From Mesorhizobium loti (GTDB lineage: Bacteria; Pseudomonadota; Alphaproteobacteria; Rhizobiales; Rhizobiaceae), in NCBI GenBank assembly GCA_014189435.1, contig CP050293.1, positions 4,531,001 to 4,595,000 of the forward strand: a stretch of 64,000 nucleotides of DNA, written 5' to 3'. The notes beneath the pieces are model-generated. The model did no database searches and was not told the origin of the DNA. It saw nothing but the letters and a program-made list of their open reading frames with translations. Below are positions 26,205 to 34,396 of this stretch, piece after piece. A program made the translations under genes and the position numbers. How positions within the stretch are numbered: position 1 is the first letter of the stretch; the number at the start of each line of letters is the position of its first letter.

Positions 26205-27927
26205 GTAACCGGGGCAGATTACCGGGCGGTGGGGGTTTGCAGGCGCGTGCTTTCGTGATTCACCCTTTGCGTGACGCTACCACCGACTGATTCGCTTGAA
26301 GGCCTGTCGCTCGCGGAACTCCGCGGGCTGGTTTCTGCGCTGATCGGCGAAGTGCGCGGTCTTCAAAGCCGGGTCGAGAGCCTTGAGATCGAGAACCAGG
26401 CGCTACGCGCCGAGAACCAGACCCTGAAGGATGAGATCGCCCGGCTGAAGGACCTGCCGCCGCGTCCCCCGGTCAAGCCGACCAAGCCATCGGGCATGGA
26501 GAAGGCGACGCAGCCGACATCTGGCAAGGGCAAGCGCCGCCGGCGCGGCGCCAAGCGCGACGGCGGTCGCGTGAGCCGCGAGGTGACGGTTGCGGTGAGC
26601 GCTCCTGCGGGCTCTCGCTTCAAGGGGTATGAGACGATCCTGGTGCGCGATCTGGCGTTGTCGGCCGAGGTGGTGCGCTATCGCCGCGAGCGCTGGGTGA
26701 CACCGACCGGCGAAACGATGGTGGCGCCCTTGCCGGCGGGGATCATCGGCGGCTGGGGCGCGAACCTGCGCCGCTTCATTCTGGCCTGTCACATTCAAGG
26801 CCAGGTGACGACGGAGCGGTTGACGGCGTTGTTGACCGGGATCGGGGTCGACATTTCGAAGCGCCAGGTGGTGCGGCTGATTTCGGAGGGCCTGGAGGCC
26901 TTCGCGGCGGAGGACCGTGACGTGCTGCGCGCCGGGCTGGCTACGGCGCCCTGGATCACCGTCGATGATACGTCGGCGCGCCACGCCCACCAGGACGGCT
27001 ACACCACCCAGATCGGCGATCGCCGCTTCACCGCGTTCCGCACCGGGCGATCGAAGTCACGGGAGGCGTTCCTGGCGACGCTGCGTGCCGGGCACAGCGA
27101 TTACTTCATCAATGAAGAGGCCCTGGCCTATATGCGCGGCCGCAACCTCGCCGGTCCGGTGATCGCGCGGCTGGCGGCTGCGCCGCACAAGGCATTTGCC
27201 GACAGCGCCGCATGGCAGGCGCATCTGGCCGCACTCGGCCTCGACCAGCTCGCGGTTGAGCCCAACCCAGTCAGGATCGCCACCGAAGGGGCGATGTGGG
27301 GAGCGATCCGCCACCACGGCTTTCTTGGCGATACCGTGGTCGTGTCCGATGATGCCGGCCAGTTCCGCATCGGCGACCATGCTCTGTGCTGGGTCCACGC
27401 CGAGCGGCTCGTCCACAAATTGATACCCGTGACCCCGGATCAACGTCAGGCCGTCGACATCATGCGCCAGTTGATCTGGTGGTTCTATCGCGACCTCAAG
27501 AGCTACCAGCGTGCTCCTTGTCCGCGCCACGCGGCGGCCCTGCGCGCCCGCTTCGAGCGCCTGTTCAAACGACGAACCGGCTACGTCATGCTCGACCGGC
27601 TTCTTGCCAGGCTGCATCGCCGCAAGCATGAACTCCTGCGAGTTCTCGATCGTCCCGAGATCCCACTCCACACCAATGGTTCGGAAAACGACATCCGCAC
27701 CTTCGTCACCAAGCGCAAGATCTCCGGCGGAACCGTCAGCGAGGCAGGCAAGAACGCCCGCGACGTCCTGCTCGGCCTGATGAAGACCTGCATCAAGCTC
27801 GACGTCTCATTCTTCCGCTATCTCGGCGACCGCCTCGCCATACCAACACAAGAGTCGATTCCGCCGCTCCCGGATCTCGTTAGGCAAGCCGCTCAAGCCT
27901 GACTGCCCGGTAATCTGCCCCGGTTAC
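26205..27927 (+). mobile_element. Complete IS66-family insertion sequence (1723 bp, single transposase gene)
   Basis: The element is bounded by 23-base perfect inverted repeats at 26205-26227 (starting GTAACCGGGGCAG) and 27905-27927 (ending CTGCCCCGGTTAC). It is flanked by the direct repeat TTTCTAACC. It holds only a transposase, without the two small accessory genes of classical IS66, as in the single-gene subgroup. Intact ends, target duplication and open reading frame suggest recent insertion. It sits between the channel gene and the 3' end of the giant-protein locus. Confidence 0.93.
26271..27902 (+). CDS. IS66-family transposase
   Basis: This 543-aa DDE transposase starts at GTG 26271. 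Its N-terminus has a leucine-zipper-like coiled coil (LIGEVRGLQSRVESLEIENQ), followed by a basic linker (KGKRRRRGAKR). The catalytic acidic residues are placed in WITVDDTSARH, VVVSDDAGQF and HTNGSENDIR, the last being the typical IS66 glutamate motif. It ends at TGA 27900-27902, three bases before the right inverted repeat. It looks full length and functional. Confidence 0.93.
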   Translation: MTLPPTDSLEGLSLAELRGLVSALIGEVRGLQSRVESLEIENQALRAENQTLKDEIARLKDLPPRPPVKPTKPSGMEKATQPTSGKGKRRRRGAKRDGGRVSREVTVAVSAPAGSRFKGYETILVRDLALSAEVVRYRRERWVTPTGETMVAPLPAGIIGGWGANLRRFILACHIQGQVTTERLTALLTGIGVDISKRQVVRLISEGLEAFAAEDRDVLRAGLATAPWITVDDTSARHAHQDGYTTQIGDRRFTAFRTGRSKSREAFLATLRAGHSDYFINEEALAYMRGRNLAGPVIARLAAAPHKAFADSAAWQAHLAALGLDQLAVEPNPVRIATEGAMWGAIRHHGFLGDTVVVSDDAGQFRIGDHALCWVHAERLVHKLIPVTPDQRQAVDIMRQLIWWFYRDLKSYQRAPCPRHAAALRARFERLFKRRTGYVMLDRLLARLHRRKHELLRVLDRPEIPLHTNGSENDIRTFVTKRKISGGTVSEAGKNARDVLLGLMKTCIKLDVSFFRYLGDRLAIPTQESIPPLPDLVRQAAQA

Positions 27928-28311
27928 TTTCTAACCCAGGTAGGTCATTGATCTATCTCGGTTTTTTCCTATTGGTGACGCACAACGCCGACCGATAGGC
28001 CGCCAAAAAGTTACGCTTTTGATTTTAAAGCGAAAATCGCCGCAAAAAATATTTTGAGGTTTCACCAACTATCGGGACCAATCGGGCGATTTTTTTGCTC
28101 CTGGCGGAGTCCGACGGCGACCCCACAGAGTTTCGAAAAGTACCGTCACCACTCCAACAAAGGTATTTTCGTTGAAAATCAATGATCACGGGCAGGCTTG
28201 TAGGCGCGTCTATTCTATTGATTTTATTATCTTTTATGGACAATAATCGGAAACTTTCCCGCTGGCCGGATGCGCGTGACAGTGGCCGGCTTTGGCTGCG
28301 GTCGGAGCGCT
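27928..28311. other. AT-rich intergenic region between the IS element and the secretion locus
   Basis: This 384-base stretch begins with the right target duplication. It is much richer in A and T than the flanking genes and has no protein-like frame. A hairpin with a T run at 28033-28097 is the only structure I can support. Confidence 0.5.
28033..28097. terminator. Possible terminator with long loop
   Basis: AAAATCGCC (28033-28041) can pair with GGCGATTTT (28085-28093), followed by further T on the plus strand. The ~43-base loop is long for an intrinsic terminator. Its place between two converging transcripts suits that role. Confidence 0.3.
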
Positions 28312-29115
28312 TCAGTTCGACTTGGTGTCGAATTCGACCTTGCATCGCTGGCCGGCGGGCAAGCGGTTGCCGGCATTGGGCAGCATGATGCGCACGCCGA
28401 ACGTCCTGCTGGCCGCGTCCAGCACCCGGTCGATCACCTGAACCGTGCCGACATGGACTTCATCGCGCGGCTCGCTGACGGTCACCTTGACGGCAAGGCC
28501 GACGCTGAACTTGCTGTATTCGCTGTCGGCGACGAAGGCTTCCACGCTCAACGGGTCGAGCTGTGCGATGGTGGCCAGTTTCCCGTCCTGATCGAGATAC
28601 TCGCCGGCATAGAGCTTGCGCTCCATGACAATGCCGTCGATCGGACTGACAATAATTTTCTGGCCCAGCACCGTTCTTGCCCGGGCGAGTTCAAGTTCGA
28701 GAATGCGCTTGCGCGATTGGGCGAGCGCCAGTTCGCGCTTGGAGACCTCCATTTGCGCGATCGCTTCCTCCACGGCATCCTTGGAGGTGACGTTCAGGCT
28801 GGCCAACCGCTGGGAGCGCTCCATGCGGTTCAAGGCCAGTTGGTGTCGTGTCTGCTGGGCCTCGATTTCCGACGTGTTGGCCGCCTGTTCGGACATCAAG
28901 TCGACGGTTGACAGCTCGGTGTTCGCGTTCAGTCGGGCCAGGATTTGACCTTTTTTGACGATGTCGCCACGATCGATCAGCACTTCCTCCAGAAGGCCAG
29001 GCACTGTGCCGCCGACACCCACCACGATCGAAGGGTTGACGACGCAATCGAACGACGCCGCATGAACTGCGTGGCCCAGAAACAGAGCGGCGATGGATAA
29101 GATGGCTCGCAGCAT
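28312..29115 (-). CDS. Periplasmic HlyD/RND-type membrane-fusion (adaptor) protein
   Basis: This 267-aa protein starts at ATG 29115. A clear signal peptide (MLRAILSIAALFLGHAVHA) sends it to the periplasm. A lipoyl-like half (EEVLIDRGDIVKKGQILARL), a coiled-coil hairpin (about 70-150), the second lipoyl half (IIVSPIDGIVMERKLYAGEY) and a beta-barrel domain follow. It is short for the family. The frame extends upstream to 29454, but that part overlaps the SecA-like gene and is not protein-like. It is the last gene of the minus-strand locus, 49 bases after the SecA-like stop. I infer a role in the export complex for the giant protein. Confidence 0.85.
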   Translation of the reverse strand: MLRAILSIAALFLGHAVHAASFDCVVNPSIVVGVGGTVPGLLEEVLIDRGDIVKKGQILARLNANTELSTVDLMSEQAANTSEIEAQQTRHQLALNRMERSQRLASLNVTSKDAVEEAIAQMEVSKRELALAQSRKRILELELARARTVLGQKIIVSPIDGIVMERKLYAGEYLDQDGKLATIAQLDPLSVEAFVADSEYSKFSVGLAVKVTVSEPRDEVHVGTVQVIDRVLDAASRTFGVRIMLPNAGNRLPAGQRCKVEFDTKSN

Positions 29116-29164
29116 TTGACGTGGCTCCCCTGCCCGCCGCGGCCTGTCCAGCCGCCGGCCTAAG

Positions 29165-31153
29165 CTATTCGGATTTGCCGGAGAAGGCGAGCAGCACACC
29201 CAGCCTCCGGTCCTGGTCGAGCAAGTCCTTGCGCTCCGATGCATGCGCGCGTTCGGCGCGCATCTGCGCCACCCGAAACAGCACGAGCGCGGCGCGACGC
29301 CTGAACCAGCTTTGACGTCGGCTTGCCCACTCGACGAGGCGTTGCGGCGCGAGATCGAGGATCGAATCTTCCAGCGAAAGAATATCGCGCGTTGACCCCC
29401 GATCCCCTTTGCGCGCCGTCCGCCCCTCCATCTGCCTGTCGATCCGACGGGCATCGTGGCGCTCGCTCAGCACCACATGAAGCCCGCCCATTGCCAGCGC
29501 CTCCGGATCGACCTTGATGTCCACGCCGCGCCCGGCCATGTTGGTCGCGACCGTCACCGTTCCGACACGACCCGCGCCCGCAATGACATTCGCCTCGTCC
29601 GCGCTCTGTTCGGCATTCAGCACGGCATGCTCGATGCGGGCGCGGTCGAGACACGCGCTGAGTTCCTGCGACGCCGAGACCGAACGCGTGCCGATCAGTA
29701 CCGGCCGTCCGAGGGTCCGCATCGTCTCGACCTCCTGCACGATGCGGTTCCATTTCTCCTCGCGCGTCGCGCACACGATTGGCGCGAGCTTCGCGCGCCG
29801 GGGCGACACATGGGTCGGCACGGCGAGAACCGACAGCCCGTACACCGCGCCCAGTTCGCCTTTGACCTCGTAGGCTGTGCCGGACATGCCGGCGAGGCGC
29901 AGATAGCGACGAAAGAAGCGCTGATAGGTGATCCGCGCGGCGGTGCGTTTGCGCGGCGTCACCTTGCAGCCCTCCTTGAATTCGATCAACTGATGAAGGC
30001 CATCGCTCCAGGTGCGGTCGGCCATGATGCGTCCGGTGAATTCGTCGACGATCTGGACTGTCTCGTCGGCGACCAGATAGTGTTCGCCGCGCCGAAAAAG
30101 CAGCAAGGCGGAGAGTGCCTGCCTGGCCGATTCCTCGCGTCGGATGCGGTTGCGCCAGAATCCGTCGGCCGCCTCAGCGCGCGTCCAGAGCCTGTCCTTG
30201 CCTGCTTCCGTCAATTCGATACGGCGCCGGTCCGGCAACAGCAAATAGTCGACATCCTGCTGCAGGTCCTCGACCAGACGAAACGTCTTTTCCGCCCAGT
30301 CGCGTTCGTCGACGGAGTTGCTTTCCTGGGAGATGATCAGTGGCGTACGCGCCTCATCGACCAGCGCGCTGTCGGCCTCGTCGACGATCGCCAGGTGCAG
30401 ACCGCGCATGACCGTTTGCGAATTCTCATTGCCGACCTGGCCGAAGCCGCTGAGCTTGCGGTGCAGCAGCCCGGTCCTTTGGCCAAGAGCCATGCGATCG
30501 CGCAGGTAGTCGAACGTAACCTCTTTGTTGCTCGCATAGACAATGTCCGACGCATAGACTTGCGGCCGCCCTGCCCTGTCGCCGCTCTGGATCAGGCCCG
30601 TGGTCAGGCCGAGAAAGTCATAGACGGGCTTGAGCGTCGCAAGGTCGCGTTCCGCCAGATAGTCGTTCACGGTTATGACGTGAACCGGCGTGCCAGCCAG
30701 CGCCGCTGCCGATGCGGCGAGACCGGCGGTGATCGTCTTTCCTTCGCCGGTCGCCATTTCCGCCACCCGCCCGTCAAGCATTGCGAGGCCGCCCAGAATT
30801 TGAACGTTGTGGTGTCGTAGCCCGAGCTTACGCCACGATATTTCGCGCACGATCGCGAAGCATCGTTCGATGTTCGCCTGGGTCAGGCCGCCGCGACGCA
30901 TCACCCCGCGGAACGCCGCGACCCGCTCGACAAGCTCAACTTCGGTTATGGCCGCATAGTCACGCCCCAGGACCTCGATGCGAGGCAGTGCGCGATACAT
31001 CCGCCTGAGCCTCGCTCGCTCTCGCAGCGGCGAGGTCACGCCGACCAGCCACTGATCCAGCCAGTCGAGGAATTTCGGCGCCGGGTCTTCCCGCTCGGCG
31101 CCGAGATCGAGGGCCGGAAGCAAGACGCCGGCCGGTTGCCCGGCCGCAGTCAA
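29165..31153 (-). CDS. SecA-like preprotein translocase ATPase, shortened paralogue
   Basis: This 662-aa ATPase carries the SecA helicase-type motor. Walker A is MATGEGKT (133-140) and Walker B is IVDEADSALVDEARTPL (256-272). Other motifs are QIVDEFTGRIM, AGMSGTA, VATNMAGRGVDIK (536-548) and EGRTARKGDRGS in place of the usual GRSGRQGDPGS. Housekeeping SecA is about 900 aa. Here the helical wing region is reduced and the C-terminal SecB/zinc-binding tail is missing. It ends soon after the motor with a basic helical segment. It sits among HlyD-type adaptors in the giant-protein locus, so a dedicated role in moving that protein is likely but inferred. Confidence 0.9.
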   Translation of the reverse strand: MTAAGQPAGVLLPALDLGAEREDPAPKFLDWLDQWLVGVTSPLRERARLRRMYRALPRIEVLGRDYAAITEVELVERVAAFRGVMRRGGLTQANIERCFAIVREISWRKLGLRHHNVQILGGLAMLDGRVAEMATGEGKTITAGLAASAAALAGTPVHVITVNDYLAERDLATLKPVYDFLGLTTGLIQSGDRAGRPQVYASDIVYASNKEVTFDYLRDRMALGQRTGLLHRKLSGFGQVGNENSQTVMRGLHLAIVDEADSALVDEARTPLIISQESNSVDERDWAEKTFRLVEDLQQDVDYLLLPDRRRIELTEAGKDRLWTRAEAADGFWRNRIRREESARQALSALLLFRRGEHYLVADETVQIVDEFTGRIMADRTWSDGLHQLIEFKEGCKVTPRKRTAARITYQRFFRRYLRLAGMSGTAYEVKGELGAVYGLSVLAVPTHVSPRRAKLAPIVCATREEKWNRIVQEVETMRTLGRPVLIGTRSVSASQELSACLDRARIEHAVLNAEQSADEANVIAGAGRVGTVTVATNMAGRGVDIKVDPEALAMGGLHVVLSERHDARRIDRQMEGRTARKGDRGSTRDILSLEDSILDLAPQRLVEWASRRQSWFRRRAALVLFRVAQMRAERAHASERKDLLDQDRRLGVLLAFSGKSE

Positions 31154-31198
31154 GCTCCTACTCCACTACGCTCGAGTGATATCCCGGTCGTCACCTGG

Positions 31199-32068
31199 TC
31201 AAGCCTGCTGCCCACTATCCTCGGCCTCGGCCTGCAGCCCGGCATCCGCGCTTCGTCCACCGCCTTTGTGCGCCGGCGATTTGCCGTTTTCCCGTTTCGC
31301 TTTGGCGGCCTCTGGTGCCGGTTCCGGTTTGTCCTCGACATCCAGGGCCGGGGCAGGCATCCGCTCCAGCATGTTGGCGAAGTGCCGCAAGGAGTGGAGG
31401 TGAAGATAGGTGCACTCCAATTCGTCATTTCCGAACAAGGCTTGCAGGTCGGCGACATCGATCGCCTTCAGCTTCTCCCGGTCGACGGTCATGAAGCCGG
31501 CCAGAGAATGGCGCTCGCCGCTGTTCAAATTGAACTGCGCCTGCATCGGCTGCAGCAACCCGAGCGACTTCAGACGATCGCAATATTGCTTGGTGCGCTG
31601 AAAGCGCGATTGATAATCCTGAAGGAAGCCGAGCACCTCTTTCAGGTAGCGCGTCTGCTGTCCGTCGCTGTCGAACAGGCGCTCGCCGCGGCCCTCCCGG
31701 TTGATGCCTTCAAAGCTCTCGTCGATGTTGAGGATGAACGTTCGGCCGCCGGCATCGGAAGAGAAAACAAACGGATAGCGCCGAACGAACGCCGGAACAT
31801 ACTTGCCGCTCCAGTTGCCGGCATCGTCGACATAAAGGTTTTCGGTCTGCTTCACGCCGAGAATGACCGCCGGCATGATCGAGTGTTCGGTGCCCGCGAA
31901 AACGATCGGGTACTCCGCCGCTGCCTGCGCGAATTCGACAGCCGTCACCGGTACCGAATTCACGTTTCGGGCGAAGCTGTAGGAGTGACCCGCTTTGATC
32001 GAAACATCTCTGTGACGGTCTGAGGTCACCGGCTTTGCGTCTTGGTAGAAAAGAAGCTGAACAGTCAT
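31199..32068 (-). CDS. SapC-family protein
   Basis: This 289-aa protein matches the SapC family, named from S-layer-associated genes. Diagnostic stretches are NSVPVTAVEFAQAAAEYPIVF, PAVILGVKQTENLYVDD and YVPAFVRRYPFVF. The last ~45 residues are a charged, alanine-rich tail not seen in short family members. No signal peptide or membrane helix is visible, so it is probably cytoplasmic. The ribosome site GAGGAGAG stands five bases before the ATG. It has a 179-base AT-rich leader of its own, so it may have a separate promoter. The biochemical role of SapC is not settled; here it may help handle the giant surface protein. Confidence 0.85.
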   Translation of the reverse strand: MTVQLLFYQDAKPVTSDRHRDVSIKAGHSYSFARNVNSVPVTAVEFAQAAAEYPIVFAGTEHSIMPAVILGVKQTENLYVDDAGNWSGKYVPAFVRRYPFVFSSDAGGRTFILNIDESFEGINREGRGERLFDSDGQQTRYLKEVLGFLQDYQSRFQRTKQYCDRLKSLGLLQPMQAQFNLNSGERHSLAGFMTVDREKLKAIDVADLQALFGNDELECTYLHLHSLRHFANMLERMPAPALDVEDKPEPAPEAAKAKRENGKSPAHKGGGRSADAGLQAEAEDSGQQA

Positions 32069-32247
32069 GAGAACTCTCCTCGAGGTGAAAAACGGCCAAG
32101 TCGTCGTTTCTACAGTCTACATCGACACCTAATCTAAAGTATTGTCTCTCATTTATTTGTATAAGTAAACAATTTATTGAATTTTCGCGCACTCATCAGG
32201 CGATCTAGTTAACTCAATCCAAATATTAACTCCTCCGGTAGCGCAGA
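32069..32247 (-). promoter_or_regulatory. AT-rich leader upstream of sapC-like gene, possible internal promoter
   Basis: The segment at about 32095-32240 is AT-rich in otherwise GC-rich DNA and is the only sizeable gap inside the adaptor part of the locus. It could let the SapC, SecA-like and HlyD genes be expressed separately from the giant gene. I cannot assign firm -35 and -10 boxes. Confidence 0.35.
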
Positions 32248-33162
32248 TCATACCTTGTAGACCCGCAGGAAAACCTGTCTGATCCAGCGATAGGTCCGTT
32301 CGTAAAGCGGGACATTGCCGTGAAAAAAGCGGACGTAGATTCGCCCGCCGATGCGGTCGATCTTGCTTGGATTGGCCAGCGCCAGTTCCAGATGCATCAA
32401 ATTGGCAAGCACCCGCTTCTGCGCATGATCGGTCGGGTCGAGTGAGAACTGGCCACCGCCCACCGTGCTCAATGCGGCGTTCGGCAAAGTCGCGGTCAGC
32501 GACGGCACTTCGCGTATGATCTTGGCGGAATGCGAAACCGACGGGTCTTCGACGAAGCGCACGTCGACGAACTCCGTATGGTTGCGAACCAGGTCGGCGT
32601 CGCCCTCCGGGATCACGGCGCGCAATGTCGGCTGGTCGAACCGCGTCACATAGGCCAGCGTCTCGCCACGGCGCACGAACTTGCCTTCGAGATCATTTGC
32701 CGAAGGAACGATCAGAGTTCCGCTTGCCTGCGCCCGTACCGTCAGCGCTTCGGCACGGTCGCGTGCGATGACAAGGTCGGCGCGTGCCAGCCTGAGTTCT
32801 TCGGCCACCACTTTGGCGTTGACCTTGTCCGAGACATCGAGTTTTTCGAGGCGGCGCTCAAGCTCCCCAACCCGCAAATCCAAGAGGACGGTCCGCGCCT
32901 CCAGCAAGGGGTCTTCCAGCCGCAGGATCGGGTCGCCTCGCTCGATCCTGGCGCCGGGAGTCGCGACAATTTCCGCCACCACGCCATCGACACCGGCATT
33001 GACGACTCCGTCGCCCGGCAGCCATACGACGCCCTGCGCGGCGGTCGCGTAAGGCAGCGGGATGACAAAGAACGGCAAGGCTACCAGTGCGAGGCTGGCT
33101 GCAACGACGGCGAAGGCCCTCCCCTCGTTTTTCTCAGGGACGGGCTCGTGAACAGGAACCAC
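32248..33162 (-). CDS. HlyD-like C-terminal half of the M50 protease-HlyD protein (separate frame)
   Basis: From a possible GTG at 33162 this frame gives about 304 aa. A membrane helix (AFAVVAASLALVALPFFVI) is followed by a lipoyl half (DGVVNAGVDGVVAEIVATPG), a coiled coil (VGELERRLEKLDVSDKVNAK), the second lipoyl half (ASGTLIVPSANDLEGKFVRRG) and a C-terminal barrel. It overlaps the M50 gene by 82 bases in another frame. Adding one base in the A5/G4 tract at 33121-33132 would fuse both into a 715-aa protein, and I recall related proteins being fused. No ribosome site precedes the GTG, which favours a frameshift over a true separate gene. Confidence 0.75.
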   Translation of the reverse strand: MVPVHEPVPEKNEGRAFAVVAASLALVALPFFVIPLPYATAAQGVVWLPGDGVVNAGVDGVVAEIVATPGARIERGDPILRLEDPLLEARTVLLDLRVGELERRLEKLDVSDKVNAKVVAEELRLARADLVIARDRAEALTVRAQASGTLIVPSANDLEGKFVRRGETLAYVTRFDQPTLRAVIPEGDADLVRNHTEFVDVRFVEDPSVSHSAKIIREVPSLTATLPNAALSTVGGGQFSLDPTDHAQKRVLANLMHLELALANPSKIDRIGGRIYVRFFHGNVPLYERTYRWIRQVFLRVYKV

Positions 33163-34394
33163 AATTGGCGCGCCAGCGGCACGCCAACCATCAGCACCAG
33201 CGCCCACCCAGCCATCATCATGCCGACGACAAAGTAACGCTGGCTGACCAATGTGACGATCGCCACCATGACGCCGATCCGGTAGAAGAATGACGTGACG
33301 CCGTAGCTGAACAGCCAGAACTCTTCGCCCTGCGCGGTCGCCGGCGTTTCGGCGCTTTCGATGCCGAACAGATAATGCTGCACCAGATAGCCGAGATATT
33401 TGGTCGCCCGCTGACCAAGGTTCGGTATCTCGAGAATATCGCTCAGAACGTAGTAGCCGTCGAAGCGCAGCAGTGGATTGCCGTTGAACAGCAAGGTCGA
33501 GACGCCGCCGATGAGCATCACGTTGAATGCGAAGGCGCGCACCAGTCCGGCCTCGGCGTTCAGCCAGACGATCAGCGCCAGACAGGCCAACAGCCCCTCG
33601 ACGATAATGCCTGCCGCACCCACCAGGGCGCGCTGCCATTTGTCCCGGAATGCCAGGCTCTCCGACGCGTCGACATAGGGCACCGGCATGAACACGAGCA
33701 GCATCACGCCGATCTCGTGCACCTCGCCGCCCCAACGTTTGACGGCGAAGGCATGCCCCAGCTCATGCAAAGCCTTGATGAAGGGATAGGCGATCAGGAT
33801 CAGCACGATATTCTCGGCCGACAGAACCCGGTCCGTTACGTCGCCAGTCAGCGCCTGCCAGTTCATCGCGGCAAGGAAAATCGAATAGGCAACCAGCGCG
33901 AGGAAGGCGACGCCGCCGAACCAGGACAGGAACGGCCGCACCAGCGGATAGGTCGCGTTCAGGAACTCGTCCGGATCGAACAGCCCGACGCGGATAGCCA
34001 GCGGATTGGCGAATTTCGAGAGGAGCTTACGGTTGTGCTGCTTGCTGGCGCGGTCTGCGATTTCCTCGATGTCGGGTGGAATGTCGCCGAACAGCACATC
34101 CGCCGCGTGAAGCTGCCCCAAAAGACGGATCACCGCGTCTTGCGTAATGACCTTTTCGTCGAGGTGTTCGCAGGCGTTGTCCCACACGTCTTGCATGGTA
34201 CGTCGGCCCGTCATCAGGCTGATGATGAAATAGGCCTCCGGCGTGAAGCGATGGAAGCGGCCAGAGGTCCGATCCTGCATCACATACCAGACCTGGTTGC
34301 GAAAGATCGTGCGGTGGATGCTCACCTGGCTTCGCAGCCGCGGCTTCAATTGCGCAACGCGATACCAGGACGAACTGAAATAGCTCCCGTCCAT
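33081..34394 (-). CDS. M50-type (site-2) membrane metalloprotease with PqqD-like N-terminus
   Basis: This 437-aa membrane protein has an N-terminal PqqD-like domain (about 15-100: IFRNQVWYVMQDRTSGRFHRF). A polytopic M50 protease follows, with the zinc motif HELGH at 210-214 inside a membrane helix and the third-ligand region NPLLRFDGYY at 306-315. The frame leaves protein-like sequence at about residue 425 (LRKTRG, then GPSPSLQPASHW) and stops at 33081. The continuation is found in the overlapping HlyD frame. ATG 34394 starts two bases after the upstream gene's stop. This family is found fused to HlyD domains in surface-protein export loci. It could cleave a membrane substrate or merely serve as a scaffold. 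Confidence 0.85.
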   Translation of the reverse strand: MDGSYFSSSWYRVAQLKPRLRSQVSIHRTIFRNQVWYVMQDRTSGRFHRFTPEAYFIISLMTGRRTMQDVWDNACEHLDEKVITQDAVIRLLGQLHAADVLFGDIPPDIEEIADRASKQHNRKLLSKFANPLAIRVGLFDPDEFLNATYPLVRPFLSWFGGVAFLALVAYSIFLAAMNWQALTGDVTDRVLSAENIVLILIAYPFIKALHELGHAFAVKRWGGEVHEIGVMLLVFMPVPYVDASESLAFRDKWQRALVGAAGIIVEGLLACLALIVWLNAEAGLVRAFAFNVMLIGGVSTLLFNGNPLLRFDGYYVLSDILEIPNLGQRATKYLGYLVQHYLFGIESAETPATAQGEEFWLFSYGVTSFFYRIGVMVAIVTLVSQRYFVVGMMMAGWALVLMVGVPLARQLWFLFTSPSLRKTRGGPSPSLQPASHW

Positions 34395-34396
34395 GG

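Noticed and set aside
29456..30820. A 454-codon plus-strand frame opposite the SecA-like gene
   Set aside because: The minus strand carries every SecA motor motif; this frame is an antisense shadow without recognisable domains.
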